From Pseudoalteromonas rubra (GTDB taxonomy: Bacteria > Pseudomonadota > Gammaproteobacteria > Enterobacterales > Alteromonadaceae): a DNA stretch of 64,000 nt. Position numbers and translations under genes: made by a program. This document shows positions 25,725 through 35,380 of this stretch, one piece after another. A model generated the notes under the pieces. The model was not told the DNA's origin. It searched no databases and worked only from the letters and a program-made list of their open reading frames with translations. Positions within the stretch are counted from its first letter, which is position 1. Every line of letters starts with the position of its first letter. Where the stretch lies: assembly GCF_005887095.1 (NCBI RefSeq), contig NZ_PNCI01000041.1, forward strand, positions 1 to 64,000, given 5' to 3'.

Positions 25725-28277
25725 TTACAGATGCGTCATCAATGTAGTGAATGATATGGTTTCGTTGTATCGCTCACTGTAATCAACACTCCCCAATCCG
25801 GAGCCCGGTCGGTACAATTTTCCATACTCAACATAAGAAATCGTCGCAGTGCTGTAATCTGCACTCAAGGCATACGATAAATATATTTTGCCATCCATAC
25901 CGGCAAATACAGAGGAATGCTTTTTAGGAAGTGCCTCCACAAAATTGGTAGCAGCTTGCGTTATTTGTGCATGTGTTTTACCCGTTGTGCCTACCAAATT
26001 ATCTTTTACGGCTTCTTCTACTAGCTCTGAAATTCTGGTTCTGAAAGAATCGCTGCTACAATTAGGTACCTCAAACCCAACATAAGGAATGTATTTCGTC
26101 CCATTACACACTTTATAGGTGCCAGAGAGCCAATCACCCTCCGCTTTGATATTGACGATACGAGAATAGTGCGTTGCAGATTTATCCCAGATAAACTGTG
26201 CCTTATACTTCTCAATGGCATCTCTTCTGACTTGATTCTGAACATTGATATTTTCTTGCGTATAGTCGGTCTCTGACAGCAGCTGCTCATTCAGGCCATA
26301 TACGTTGCCTTGCAGTGACAGCAAAGTTTCAGCTTCTGCATAAGTGGTTACGGAATCAGTGCTACAACGCCACCCCAGCATACAACGGCGCATATTATTG
26401 ACAGTAGCGGTGGCTATATCTCTGGTAAGTTCAAGACCAATTGACTTCAACTCAAGTTGATGAAAATGGCTCTGCCCAAAGACTTCAAAGTAAGAAAACG
26501 CATTAACCAGTTGCTCATCAGAGTCCGTGCTATTACCATCACTGACTTTTAGTTTACCGTAACTAATTACGCGCCCAGGTGGCGAGTACGCCGTGATTTT
26601 AGATTCAGTGCCAACATGCACCTCATTATATATTGCATTCTTGGTCGCATCGTAAGCAATTTGTGATACCAGAAAAGTAGTCGCTTCTAAGCGATAGCGT
26701 TCGTTGTAAAATTTGGGCGCGTTCACGTCAAAGTTACCCGCCTGATTGAGCGCCATAATCGCAGAGGCGTTACGAATGTAGTGTGTCGCTTTAAGCTCTA
26801 ATGTATGCTCTGCAGACATCCTGACCTGATTCGCCTGCTTTGTATTTACTTTTATGCCTGAATCCCAGCTTTCATTTGCCCCTTTTTGGAGTGAATAAGG
26901 GTTAATATTCTCTATCGCTTTTGCACTGATAGACAAAGAGTTGGCGTGGATATAGGCCCTGAGATTTGGTTCGTGGGCACCACTGTTGGTTATGTTCTGG
27001 AACAAACCATGATTTGCGCTGGTGACGTCAATTGTTGGAGGCATCATAGGCAACTGAGCAGGCATGTTTAAACCCGGAGTTCGAGAGCCATTAGTAAAGA
27101 TACCGTTAGCCAACGTGGCCGTAATGTTGCCGGCTTGCATTACACCACCAAAGCTATTGTACACGTCACTCACACTGTCAATTTCAATGTTCTGAGCCGT
27201 CAGGCGACCACGATTAATGACCTTTGCCCCTTTAAGCTCAATATTACCGCTATCAATTTGCCCATAGTTGTATACAACCCCGTCAGTAAGTGCCTTAAAT
27301 GTACTGCCCATAATGTGGGCAGAGTTATATACGGTAACCCTACTTTGGTTTTTCACTGTTACTATGTTGTCGGAATATAATTTTCCAGATAGGCCAATAC
27401 TACTTCTTTCATTCTTGGCTATTTGAATGAATATACCTTCGCTTGGTGCATAGAAATCATTCATTCGGGTACTGGTTGCCAGTGCATCTGAAAGCGTATT
27501 TAACTCTGTTTGCGGACCAATTATGACTGTGCCCGCAGCTACAATACCTATGCTCGCAGCTTTGAATGTACCGCCGGGACTGTACTGAGTTGTTGTTGTA
27601 GTAGCTGACAAAATATCAAGGTTACTATACTTAATACTAAACTGGCCCGGATAGAGGTTGATACCACCTGCGCCAACAATGTAGTTTCCTTCTGGTGATA
27701 CTGAAAACCCGCCCATTGGGTGGCGCTCAGCTCTCAGGTTAGTATCAACCACACCTGCGGTAACAATATTTTTTGCTATTAATTCAAGAGATTGGATACC
27801 AGGTGCAAAAAGGTTGTTAATATCGATCTTACCGGTACTTCTGGAGTCAAGGTTAGTACCTGAAAAAGTACCATTTAGCAGCGTGACCCGACCCATATTT
27901 TCAAAACTACAGTCACTACAGGTCAAAGCGGGTGAAGTGGTTGCAAACACCACGTCAATCATCTTTCCCACGACCGTTGTTTTACTGTTTAGCAGCATAT
28001 CTGGTGAAGTGATCACCAAAGTTTCAAGTGGGCTATCCTCTGCGACTCTGATGGTCAGAGGCTTCCCAGTTTGACTAAACTGAGAGAAGTTCAGCTGTTC
28101 CAGCTGTTGTGTGCCATCAATAACCAGAAAGTCACTGCTTGCGTTTGGGTACGTCGCTACTGAAAAGCTCGCATTTGCGTTGTAAGAATACCCAGCCGCA
28201 TAGGCCACCTGAGAGGCGAGTGTCGTACACATTACCCCAAAAATAAAAACATAAAAAACCAATGTTCTGATGTTCAT
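25725..28277 (-). CDS. FHA-like secreted beta-helix protein, companion of the toxin
   Basis: 850 residues from ATG 28277, chosen because AAGGG precedes it and a signal peptide (MNIRTLVFYVFIFGVMCTTLA.., cut near AYA) begins there; the frame is open upstream. The body has Asn/Ser/Thr-rich short repeats such as FENMGRVTLLNGTFSG and GQIDSGNIELKGAKVINRG, typical of right-handed beta-helix exoproteins. No haemagglutination NPNG motif was found. It ends 15 bases before the toxin gene, so the two are co-transcribed. It may be a split-off front half of the toxin protein or its surface partner. Confidence 0.6.
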   Translation of the reverse strand: MNIRTLVFYVFIFGVMCTTLASQVAYAAGYSYNANASFSVATYPNASSDFLVIDGTQQLEQLNFSQFSQTGKPLTIRVAEDSPLETLVITSPDMLLNSKTTVVGKMIDVVFATTSPALTCSDCSFENMGRVTLLNGTFSGTNLDSRSTGKIDINNLFAPGIQSLELIAKNIVTAGVVDTNLRAERHPMGGFSVSPEGNYIVGAGGINLYPGQFSIKYSNLDILSATTTTTQYSPGGTFKAASIGIVAAGTVIIGPQTELNTLSDALATSTRMNDFYAPSEGIFIQIAKNERSSIGLSGKLYSDNIVTVKNQSRVTVYNSAHIMGSTFKALTDGVVYNYGQIDSGNIELKGAKVINRGRLTAQNIEIDSVSDVYNSFGGVMQAGNITATLANGIFTNGSRTPGLNMPAQLPMMPPTIDVTSANHGLFQNITNSGAHEPNLRAYIHANSLSISAKAIENINPYSLQKGANESWDSGIKVNTKQANQVRMSAEHTLELKATHYIRNASAIMALNQAGNFDVNAPKFYNERYRLEATTFLVSQIAYDATKNAIYNEVHVGTESKITAYSPPGRVISYGKLKVSDGNSTDSDEQLVNAFSYFEVFGQSHFHQLELKSIGLELTRDIATATVNNMRRCMLGWRCSTDSVTTYAEAETLLSLQGNVYGLNEQLLSETDYTQENINVQNQVRRDAIEKYKAQFIWDKSATHYSRIVNIKAEGDWLSGTYKVCNGTKYIPYVGFEVPNCSSDSFRTRISELVEEAVKDNLVGTTGKTHAQITQAATNFVEALPKKHSSVFAGMDGKIYLSYALSADYSTATISYVEYGKLYRPGSGLGSVDYSERYNETISFTTLMTHL

Positions 28278-28764
28278 TCTAACCCTTGATTTACAATCAA
28301 CGAAATAGCTTAACCACAATAGGTACAAAGTGCGCAATTTTACAGCAGCCCATATGCTTTATCAACAATAAAAATCAGATAGAGTGGCTAATCAAAAAGG
28401 CGTTGGAGTGGAAGTGGAACTGGGCACCGAACAACGTGTGCTTTAGAATACAAACACACCTCTAATGGTCCAGGTGGCTACCTGTAATAACAATCCGTAT
28501 GCAGTAGCGAGGCAAAATAGGCAAGCTAATAAGTTGAGGTGTAGTTATTTTAAACAGGAATTTTTGACACAGCTATCGCCATATTTGCTCCGCCAAATTG
28601 AACAGGTATTAAGTGAAATTGGTATAATTCCTCTAATTGGTTGTGCGTCAATGCGGTTGGGTATTAGGAGGGCTGGGATAATTCACGCCCAGATCATGTA
28701 CTAAATGAACTTGCAGGCAGCCTTCGCTGCCATGCATAGTGCAAACTGCGGCGGCTAAAAACGT
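28278..28764. other. Gene-poor stretch with one hairpin
   Basis: No supported gene. A perfect GGCAGC/GCTGCC stem with a four-base loop lies at 28716-28731, just past the PKD protein stop, and may help end that transcript although it lacks a T-run. The promoter of the toxin operon should be in this gap. Confidence 0.5.
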
Positions 28765-29427
28765 TCAGCTCACCTCATTGCCAAAAAGTTTGCGGCGTAA
28801 GAGCGTACCAGCCATCAAGCAAACTAAGAAACTCAGACTACCACCTGAGCCACCACCTTGAGTATTGCCGTTATCAGTACCAGGTGATTTATTGCCATTA
28901 TCGCTGTTGCCATCACCGTTACCGGGCTTTTCATTGTTGTTATCAGCTTCAACAACTTGCAACTGAACGCTTGCACTGGAAACCGTGGTCTGCTGCCACA
29001 TTGCATCAACTGATAACTCAACATTACCCAGCTCAGCAAACTGGGTTGTTAACTTGCCAGTATCCGCTTGCGATGCTATCGGCTCACCAGCAACATACCA
29101 TTGATAATGTAAGTCAAGCGGCTCACTGGATGTGAGATTTGCCAGAAACTCTACATTCTGACCTAGCTCGACTGTATCAGGTTGCAAAATAACCAGCCCA
29201 ACAATTTTTGGAGAAATAAGATCAACTTGCTTTTGGGAAGATTCCAACAGTTTTCCGTCCTGATACACTTCTCGGGTCACTGTATAAATGCCGGGTTGCG
29301 CGTACTCATGTTCGGGCTCTGCCTCGTGAGATACCGAACCATCACCAAACCGCCAGAAGTACTGAGCATCACTCGCAGATACAGTGCAAGTTATTAGAAA
29401 TAAAAGGCCAGTCATTACTTTGTACAT
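28765..29427 (-). CDS. PKD-domain surface protein with GlyGly-CTERM tail
   Basis: 220 residues from ATG 29427, which follows AGGGAGTG; the longer frame to 29553 lacks a ribosome site. Signal peptide to about residue 19, a PKD-like beta domain (YFWRFGDGSVSHEAEPEHEYAQPGIYTVT split over 23-50), a second Ig-like segment, an Asn/Gly/Asp-rich spacer, and a GGGSGG + hydrophobic helix + RRK end. The tail is a GlyGly-CTERM signal, processed by rhombosortase in type II secreting bacteria, so the protein is probably surface-anchored or released. Confidence 0.82.
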   Translation of the reverse strand: MYKVMTGLLFLITCTVSASDAQYFWRFGDGSVSHEAEPEHEYAQPGIYTVTREVYQDGKLLESSQKQVDLISPKIVGLVILQPDTVELGQNVEFLANLTSSEPLDLHYQWYVAGEPIASQADTGKLTTQFAELGNVELSVDAMWQQTTVSSASVQLQVVEADNNNEKPGNGDGNSDNGNKSPGTDNGNTQGGGSGGSLSFLVCLMAGTLLRRKLFGNEVS

Positions 29428-29631
29428 AGTCACTCCCTGATAGTGATATTGAGCCATACGTGACATCAAAACGTCATTGATGAGCCTGCGTATGACGGCG
29501 TTCATTGTAACATAATCGTTAAAAAATAAAATATAACACGCTAACTTATCCATCCAATAGTACTACTTACGATGTGTAAATGTATTCACTTGTATTAGGT
29601 CTAAGTTCAGTGCCCGACGGTAACTTTGCCT

Positions 29632-29665
29632 AAAAGCGTATACCTGCAATCAGGCATACGCTTTT
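29632..29665 (-). terminator. Terminator of the five-gene secreted-protein operon
   Basis: AAAAGCGTATACCTG and CAGGCATACGCTTTT pair around CAAT with one wobble. The stem ends in T on either strand, so it may work in both directions. It starts 7 bases past the stop of the last gene in the block. Confidence 0.8.
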
Positions 29666-29671
29666 GTCCTA

Positions 29672-31147
29672 CTACTGAAATGCAACACCATAGGTACTTA
29701 AAGCGGCCTCACACAACCGCCAGTTCAAGATCCCTCGCGCTGGCGCACTGACGTCTATGAAGGTAGGTGCCCACCTCATATTTCGATATCTTACGCTGTC
29801 CTCTCCAGAAACAACGCCAGCACGAACGGCCTCTTGCCGGGCAAGCTCACACTGCTTCCAATCCTGGCCGTCACTAGTGGGTAACTGTAAATCCGTTATA
29901 TCGTAGCTGGCGGGGCAAGATTTGCCTCGTTGAACACAGGCGTTTTTCATTTCCTGTACCTTATTTTCACAGGCATAACCAAAGGGGTTATCGCGACAAA
30001 ACTGTGCAGCGGTGAAGGAAAACCAGGCATTGTCGTAGGCAAGTACTTTGAGCCGCTCCACCGCCAGACGTTGTGACTCAGGTAGATATGCATAATAGCT
30101 GTTGAGCAGATTAGTTGCTCTTTGCTCATCCAGAATAGCTTGTTTAAAGTCATCCTCAAGCTCAGTGATCAGCCATTTAGTTGCATTTCTGACTATCTGG
30201 TAGTCAGGCACCAATGCGCGCAATGCCAGTGAAGATTTGTCGTAGCGGGTTGTATAGTAGCGAACGACATTGTAATCGCTGAGTGAGGTCAGCTGGTTAT
30301 TAAACCCAGATTTTGCATATTTAACCGCCTCATAAAACATGTCAAAACACGGCTGTGGATTATCCAAAGAGCAGGTTATGATGTTGTTGGGTATGACGGT
30401 GAGCAGTTGTTTTGGGTCGCCTCCTTGCTGTACCGCTCTTACCGTAATTTTTACCGACGTTTTTACGTCATTTTGTAAATATCTGAGCTGCCCACCGACA
30501 TTGAATACACCTCCATATAAGTCAACATCCAGATAGCCGCCTATGTCTGACTTGTCTTTGTTGCTACCAAAATCAATCTTTAAGTTAACCAGCACGTTAG
30601 CACCATACTCAACACCAGTGACAAACTCATCGCCTACCAAAGTTTGCAAGTTAGTCTGGTAGTTATTCGCTATGCTCTGCCCAACTTGCGACAGGGTATA
30701 TCCCGCATTCTGGTTCACAGGCAAAAACAAACGTTTCTTTGGCGTGCTGGATGCACTGAATGTGTAAGAGCTTGAATAAGTACTGGATGCCATTTCTTTG
30801 GCAAGCGAAGCCCCCGCAGAAACGCGCACCACAGGAAAGTTCACGTTGGTGTCAACACTGCCATTGAGAATACTCAGCATATCGTCATAACCCATGTCAA
30901 TGCCGGTTTTGAACTGCAGCTCAGTATTACCAAAACTCTCATCGACAACACCACTGACTGGCCGCACGTTTAAAAAACGCTTCTTTTGGCTGTCGTATGC
31001 CGTGCCCACTTCGATGTGATCATTTATGAGCCCTGAAATGACAGAGCCTGTCAAAGCACTATTCGTCATTTGAGTATCGGCACTCAGTGAATAGCAACTC
31101 GCTGCCGCCAGCGTTATCGCCAGCAATGTAGAGTAAATTGGATTCAT
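29672..31147 (-). CDS. Secreted MACPF/CDC-like protein A
   Basis: 491 residues, signal peptide ending SLSA near 22. Residues 45-290 align with the paralogue at 32037-33284: GTAY..KK.FL, YGANVLVNLKIDF at 181-193, and VKITVRAVQQGGDPKQLL at 232-249. This pattern (GD-F-V...YG-x-V-x-V-x-LK, then a beta strand ending GGD) resembles pore-forming MACPF/cholesterol-dependent cytolysin and stonustoxin domains. A Cys-rich region of about 110 residues is added at the C-terminus. Pore formation is inferred, not shown. Last gene of the block. Confidence 0.5.
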   Translation of the reverse strand: MNPIYSTLLAITLAAASCYSLSADTQMTNSALTGSVISGLINDHIEVGTAYDSQKKRFLNVRPVSGVVDESFGNTELQFKTGIDMGYDDMLSILNGSVDTNVNFPVVRVSAGASLAKEMASSTYSSSYTFSASSTPKKRLFLPVNQNAGYTLSQVGQSIANNYQTNLQTLVGDEFVTGVEYGANVLVNLKIDFGSNKDKSDIGGYLDVDLYGGVFNVGGQLRYLQNDVKTSVKITVRAVQQGGDPKQLLTVIPNNIITCSLDNPQPCFDMFYEAVKYAKSGFNNQLTSLSDYNVVRYYTTRYDKSSLALRALVPDYQIVRNATKWLITELEDDFKQAILDEQRATNLLNSYYAYLPESQRLAVERLKVLAYDNAWFSFTAAQFCRDNPFGYACENKVQEMKNACVQRGKSCPASYDITDLQLPTSDGQDWKQCELARQEAVRAGVVSGEDSVRYRNMRWAPTFIDVSAPARGILNWRLCEAALSTYGVAFQ

Positions 31148-31157
31148 ATCATCTTCC

Positions 31158-32027
31158 TTAACGAATTGTTACCAGATAGTCTTCAACTTCACCGTAATGG
31201 ACACGCGTACATGCGCTATCCGATCCTCCTCCAGCATCAATGGCAACGCGCATCAGTGTCAAACCTTCGGGCACTTGTGCCGGCACGTCTAGCGAAAACT
31301 TAAATACACCTGTTGATGCAGACCGATAAACCATTTCCGAAGGTTCAAACTGACCATTATGATCCCAGTCTAGCCAGACTCTGGCTGCGACATAAGATGG
31401 AAATTCTGGCTCTTTGTGTCCAGGTTTGATGATGACTTTTGAAACCTGATTAGCACGCAATCCAAGCACTTTACCCGAAACCAGGCTGTACCCGTGCTTT
31501 TCAGACTGGTGGGTAACGTCATCCACGGTTACTTCGGAGATCCATTCCCATTCATGTTCATAACTGCGGTTGTCACAGTATGATCTTGGCAGTACCGTGG
31601 TTTTAAGTGCCACGGGCTTATACTCCGGAGGCATTATAGAGCAGGCTTCATCGGCACTGGTGCCTGCATACCACTGATAGGGGTTCGTAAAATCAGTGTT
31701 CGCAAACGTCACGTATTGCGCCTTGCCAGCAGCTAAAGCAGCGTCAGAGAGCCACAGCTCTTTAAGCTGGCGAAGTTTTTCCTCTTTTGGGACTATATTG
31801 GTCGATTCATACATCTGCTCCCATAGTTCAACCAGCAGCCCGTCATAACACTTGCTCAGCCACGCAAACCGGCCTTGTGCCTGTTCAACCGTAAGTAAAT
31901 CTCCTAATTCACTGTATCTGGCTTGTTGGTGTGTATCATTATTTTGCTCTGATACTGAAGCGAAGGCTGGACCACCAAAAGCCACAATCAGTACCAGTAA
32001 CACTAACAAAAATCTGAGTATATTCAT
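31158..32027 (-). CDS. Secreted GEVED-domain protein
   Basis: 289 residues with a signal peptide ending PAFA near 24. The C-terminal 130 residues form a GEVED domain, a beta-sandwich of exoproteins: VWLDWDHNGQFEPSE, then LMRVAID, then the name motif GEVEDYLVTI at the end. The front half is Trp/Tyr-rich with no known domain. It lies between the two MACPF-like paralogues with gaps of 9 and 10 bases, so it is translated with them and may form part of the same complex. Confidence 0.75.
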   Translation of the reverse strand: MNILRFLLVLLVLIVAFGGPAFASVSEQNNDTHQQARYSELGDLLTVEQAQGRFAWLSKCYDGLLVELWEQMYESTNIVPKEEKLRQLKELWLSDAALAAGKAQYVTFANTDFTNPYQWYAGTSADEACSIMPPEYKPVALKTTVLPRSYCDNRSYEHEWEWISEVTVDDVTHQSEKHGYSLVSGKVLGLRANQVSKVIIKPGHKEPEFPSYVAARVWLDWDHNGQFEPSEMVYRSASTGVFKFSLDVPAQVPEGLTLMRVAIDAGGGSDSACTRVHYGEVEDYLVTIR

Positions 32028-32036
32028 GAGATATCC

Positions 32037-33284
32037 TTATCTTAGTACGTCGCTGATGGCGCTATAATCACGTACATACACGAGATTATCGGCCTCGTAA
32101 TTAATACAGTGATTACCTTCCGGGTTGCGTTCGCAGTAATCCACTAAATCAGCAAACAAGTTGGCGTTGGCACGGCTTTTAGTCTCAATATCCTGTAACT
32201 GTATCAATTGCTCCGCTGAAAATTGCGCTGCGTAGTAACGTTGCAGGTTTTTTGCACGGCGATATACCAGCCGTTCATCTATCCAACGTGTGGTTAGCTC
32301 TTTGATGATGAGTCGAGTCAGGTAATTAGCTGGCGTATAACCACTATCAGGGATGAGTTGTTGAAGGCCTGCACCAGAATCTAAATATCTGGCTGTATAA
32401 GTGTCGGTAATATTGTAATCATCCAGTGAATTAAACTGATTGATATAGTCCGTTTTAAGGTAGTGTACCGCAGCTTCAAACAAATTGAAGCAAGGGTCAG
32501 GGTTTAGCAATGTGCAGTGCATAATACCGTTAGGTATTACTTGCAATAACCTGTTTGGGTCTCCCCCGCTTTGAAGACCACTGATCGTAATTTTAACTGA
32601 CTTGCGTTTATCCTCGGCAATTTTCTGAAGCTCTCCATCGACTTTTACTTTACCTATCCAGTCAACGCTAAGATATCCACCAATTGTGCGCTTATCCGTC
32701 TCATTTCGATACTCAATTTTCATGTTAATAACAACATTCGAGCCGTAAGCAAAGCCCTGAGCAAATCCGTCCCCCAAATTATGGGCCTTGTTTCCGGGGT
32801 ACGCCGTCGCCAATTCCTTCGCGGCCGCTGTAGGCTGGTAGCCTTTATCATCGCTGGGAATCAATATTCTCGATTTGGGCTTAATTGAGGCGTAGACCGT
32901 ATATGTACCTGTGTACCTGTCCGCACTGATATCCTTAGCATAGTTTGAGCCTGCATCCACTCTTACCGCTGGCAATTCGAAACCCGCATCCACCTTCCCA
33001 TCGACGAGTTTAAGTGCTTGCTGATAGCTCAGGTCAACACCTACCCTAAAATCTATGTGCGTGTTGCCCAGGTGATCCACTTGCCTGCCAAGCACAGATT
33101 GCAACCCCAAAAATTGCTTTCCTTTGCTCTGATAAGCCGTGCCAAGTGGCACAAGGTCATTACTCTGACCAATGGTCGTTCGTTCTTCTACTTCATGGAC
33201 AGCTACAGTATGAGCGTGCGCCTTTACCAACAACAAGGCGGACCCCAATAACAGCATAATCGAAACCACATTACGTATTTTCAT
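32037..33284 (-). CDS. Secreted MACPF/CDC-like protein B
   Basis: Paralogue of protein A: LGTAYQSKGKQFLG at 49-62, AYGSNVVINMKIEY at 181-194 and SVKITISGLQSGGDPNRLL at 231-249 match its core. 415 residues from ATG 33284; the ATG six bases earlier is too close to the GGAG site. Signal peptide ends KAHA near 26. It lacks A's Cys-rich C-terminal extension, so the two may make a hetero-oligomer. Fold assignment is by pattern only. Confidence 0.5.
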   Translation of the reverse strand: MKIRNVVSIMLLLGSALLLVKAHAHTVAVHEVEERTTIGQSNDLVPLGTAYQSKGKQFLGLQSVLGRQVDHLGNTHIDFRVGVDLSYQQALKLVDGKVDAGFELPAVRVDAGSNYAKDISADRYTGTYTVYASIKPKSRILIPSDDKGYQPTAAAKELATAYPGNKAHNLGDGFAQGFAYGSNVVINMKIEYRNETDKRTIGGYLSVDWIGKVKVDGELQKIAEDKRKSVKITISGLQSGGDPNRLLQVIPNGIMHCTLLNPDPCFNLFEAAVHYLKTDYINQFNSLDDYNITDTYTARYLDSGAGLQQLIPDSGYTPANYLTRLIIKELTTRWIDERLVYRRAKNLQRYYAAQFSAEQLIQLQDIETKSRANANLFADLVDYCERNPEGNHCINYEADNLVYVRDYSAISDVLR

Positions 33285-33337
33285 TATCATATCTCCATGA
33301 AAGGCCCAATCGGGCCTTGGTATTTGTCAATCCATGA

Positions 33338-35290
33338 CTACTGCTTCAGGCTGTTCAGATAGTCCTGATGCCAAACCTGTGGCAGACGATTAAGCACATC
33401 TTCTGTTGTTTCCACCTCATTACTAAATTCATGCTCGCTTTGCATCGCCAAATCACCCACTTGCAGGCCATTGGCAAACATGCTGAAAGACTCACCTTGC
33501 TGATAATTGGGATCATCCTTACCACGGCCCAGACGAAGGTTATACACCTTGTCGGCAAACTCAATCTCTTCTATCTGAGTGATCATTTCCAATCCATTTT
33601 CGGTCAGAATTTTTGCGCCTTGCTCAATTTTACTGGCCCACACAGCCTTACCAGACTGCATTACAACAGGGTGAGATTCTGTCAACAGCAGCGTTTTACC
33701 CGACTTGGTTTTCAGCTGGACCATGGGAATGGTTTCAACACCAACAGAAATATCTTCTATCGTCAGCGCTAAGTGATGATCAGGTGAAAACTCGCTGGCA
33801 CCGAGCACTTGATCTCCCACATCAAGCTGCTCTATGGGAAGTTGCTTGCCATTTGGCAGAGTGATTAAGGTGCCTTCTGCCAGGCAACTGTAAACAATTT
33901 GCATCTGAGGGTGGCCTATATCCTGCCATCCACTTTCCATCTCAGTGGAACCAATAACAAAAGAAGCCGTTAGCGGATCTCTTCCAGGACGAAGTACGTG
34001 ATCAAGTGCAAAGTGCATGATCCAGTGAGTATCCTGATATCTGCTAAACAAAGTAGCATCCCCAAAAACCCCTTCACTTTGTGGAATATCCCATGATAGA
34101 GTTGTTCTATCTATACCGAGAAATTTATCGTAGCTAACCGTCAGTTGCTTCGCAAAAAAATCACTAATGCTCTGAAAATCAGAACCACCAATCGGCACAG
34201 CTCCTCCGCCTTCTTTCGTTTGAATAAAGATATTTGAGCCATGATTAACAAAGGTAGGCTTATCAACCACTGGGTTCTCAACTAACGTTATTGCGCCGTT
34301 TTCCTCTTTTACTTCCAGCGTAGTAAAGTCCGGCTGATAGATGCGTGTCACCTTTCCCATAACATTCAAGCTGCCTTTAAAAGGCACCTTAAGCTTGGTT
34401 TGGCTAGTAGGTGTATCTCTTGGGTAGATATTCTCATAATCACAATCACCGTAATTCCGATTAAGACACATGACTATCCTACCGTCTGGCACCCCTTCTC
34501 CGGCTTCGGAGCGATTGTCAATTGGCTTTGCAATGTTACTCTCAAAGCCACCTTGATCGGTCGCTGGAAACACAGAGGCACCTGTTTCGCTAAATGTACC
34601 CGCTCCTTGATGACTGAGATACCCCAGTTTAGCAAGCAAGGTATCTTTTGAGTATTCCACTACGATATTTCGATCTTCGACTACCTGTTTTTTGCTCGCA
34701 TCCATGTATACGACGGTGACCCAGCCATCAGCAAAGATACGCTCAGAGGCTGCAAGTTTGGAGAGAATGTTTTGCGCTTTGGCATACGAGTAAACAACTT
34801 TTCGCTTGGCTTCCTGACCATCACCAAAGTACTCCTTGTATACGGGCAAAGTGAGTTGCTCGCCTTTTTCATTGATCAAGCGAAGGTCTATCAAAGTGTA
34901 ATTCGTTGAAACAGTTTTACTGTACAATGCAGATAACACAACAAATGACTCACCAGTTGTATTGTTAGTTGCTACTTCAACTCCCATATGTTTGAAAAAA
35001 GAACACAGCTCAGGCCTGCCGCTCGAACAGTTTTGTAATGAGCTGATGCTCGCACTGTCTGCTACTGATATGTCCCGTTTCAGTCTTTGATCAATCAGCG
35101 AAAATAAATGAGGTCGATTATTTTTACTCAGACTATGCTCTGCCAGTCGCGCTTTTAAGTGCTCATTTTTAATCTGCATACTTTGTTGGTAAGCGACATC
35201 ATGGGTTGCATTTGATGAGCCAGCCAGAGAATCTGGCATAACAAATACCGTCCCCAGTGCAAGTGCAATGGATAAATAGAGAGGTTTCAT
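33338..35290 (-). CDS. Secreted protein with C-terminal Hint (self-processing) domain
   Basis: 650 residues, signal peptide ending SLAG near 24. Residues 30-465 are not recognised. A Hint domain occupies about 469-613: nucleophile Cys469 in SCLAEGTLI, the B-block TESHPVV with His540, and the closing FANGLQVGD. Hint domains of inteins and hedgehog proteins cleave at the Cys by N-S shift; the Asn-Gly near 607 replaces the usual His-Asn, so cleavage without splicing is likely. The secreted front part may be released or attached to a nucleophile. Confidence 0.8.
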   Translation of the reverse strand: MKPLYLSIALALGTVFVMPDSLAGSSNATHDVAYQQSMQIKNEHLKARLAEHSLSKNNRPHLFSLIDQRLKRDISVADSASISSLQNCSSGRPELCSFFKHMGVEVATNNTTGESFVVLSALYSKTVSTNYTLIDLRLINEKGEQLTLPVYKEYFGDGQEAKRKVVYSYAKAQNILSKLAASERIFADGWVTVVYMDASKKQVVEDRNIVVEYSKDTLLAKLGYLSHQGAGTFSETGASVFPATDQGGFESNIAKPIDNRSEAGEGVPDGRIVMCLNRNYGDCDYENIYPRDTPTSQTKLKVPFKGSLNVMGKVTRIYQPDFTTLEVKEENGAITLVENPVVDKPTFVNHGSNIFIQTKEGGGAVPIGGSDFQSISDFFAKQLTVSYDKFLGIDRTTLSWDIPQSEGVFGDATLFSRYQDTHWIMHFALDHVLRPGRDPLTASFVIGSTEMESGWQDIGHPQMQIVYSCLAEGTLITLPNGKQLPIEQLDVGDQVLGASEFSPDHHLALTIEDISVGVETIPMVQLKTKSGKTLLLTESHPVVMQSGKAVWASKIEQGAKILTENGLEMITQIEEIEFADKVYNLRLGRGKDDPNYQQGESFSMFANGLQVGDLAMQSEHEFSNEVETTEDVLNRLPQVWHQDYLNSLKQ

Positions 35291-35380
35291 ATTTTATTCC
35301 CTTAATATGGAGAGTTATTTGAGCAAACGCTCAGGTCCCGCCAACAATATGCCAGCGAAACCCTACAGCAATTCATTCAA

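Noticed and set aside
28465..28704. Plus-strand frame of 79 residues in the gap before the FHA-like gene
   Set aside because: No start signal or family pattern; likely chance.
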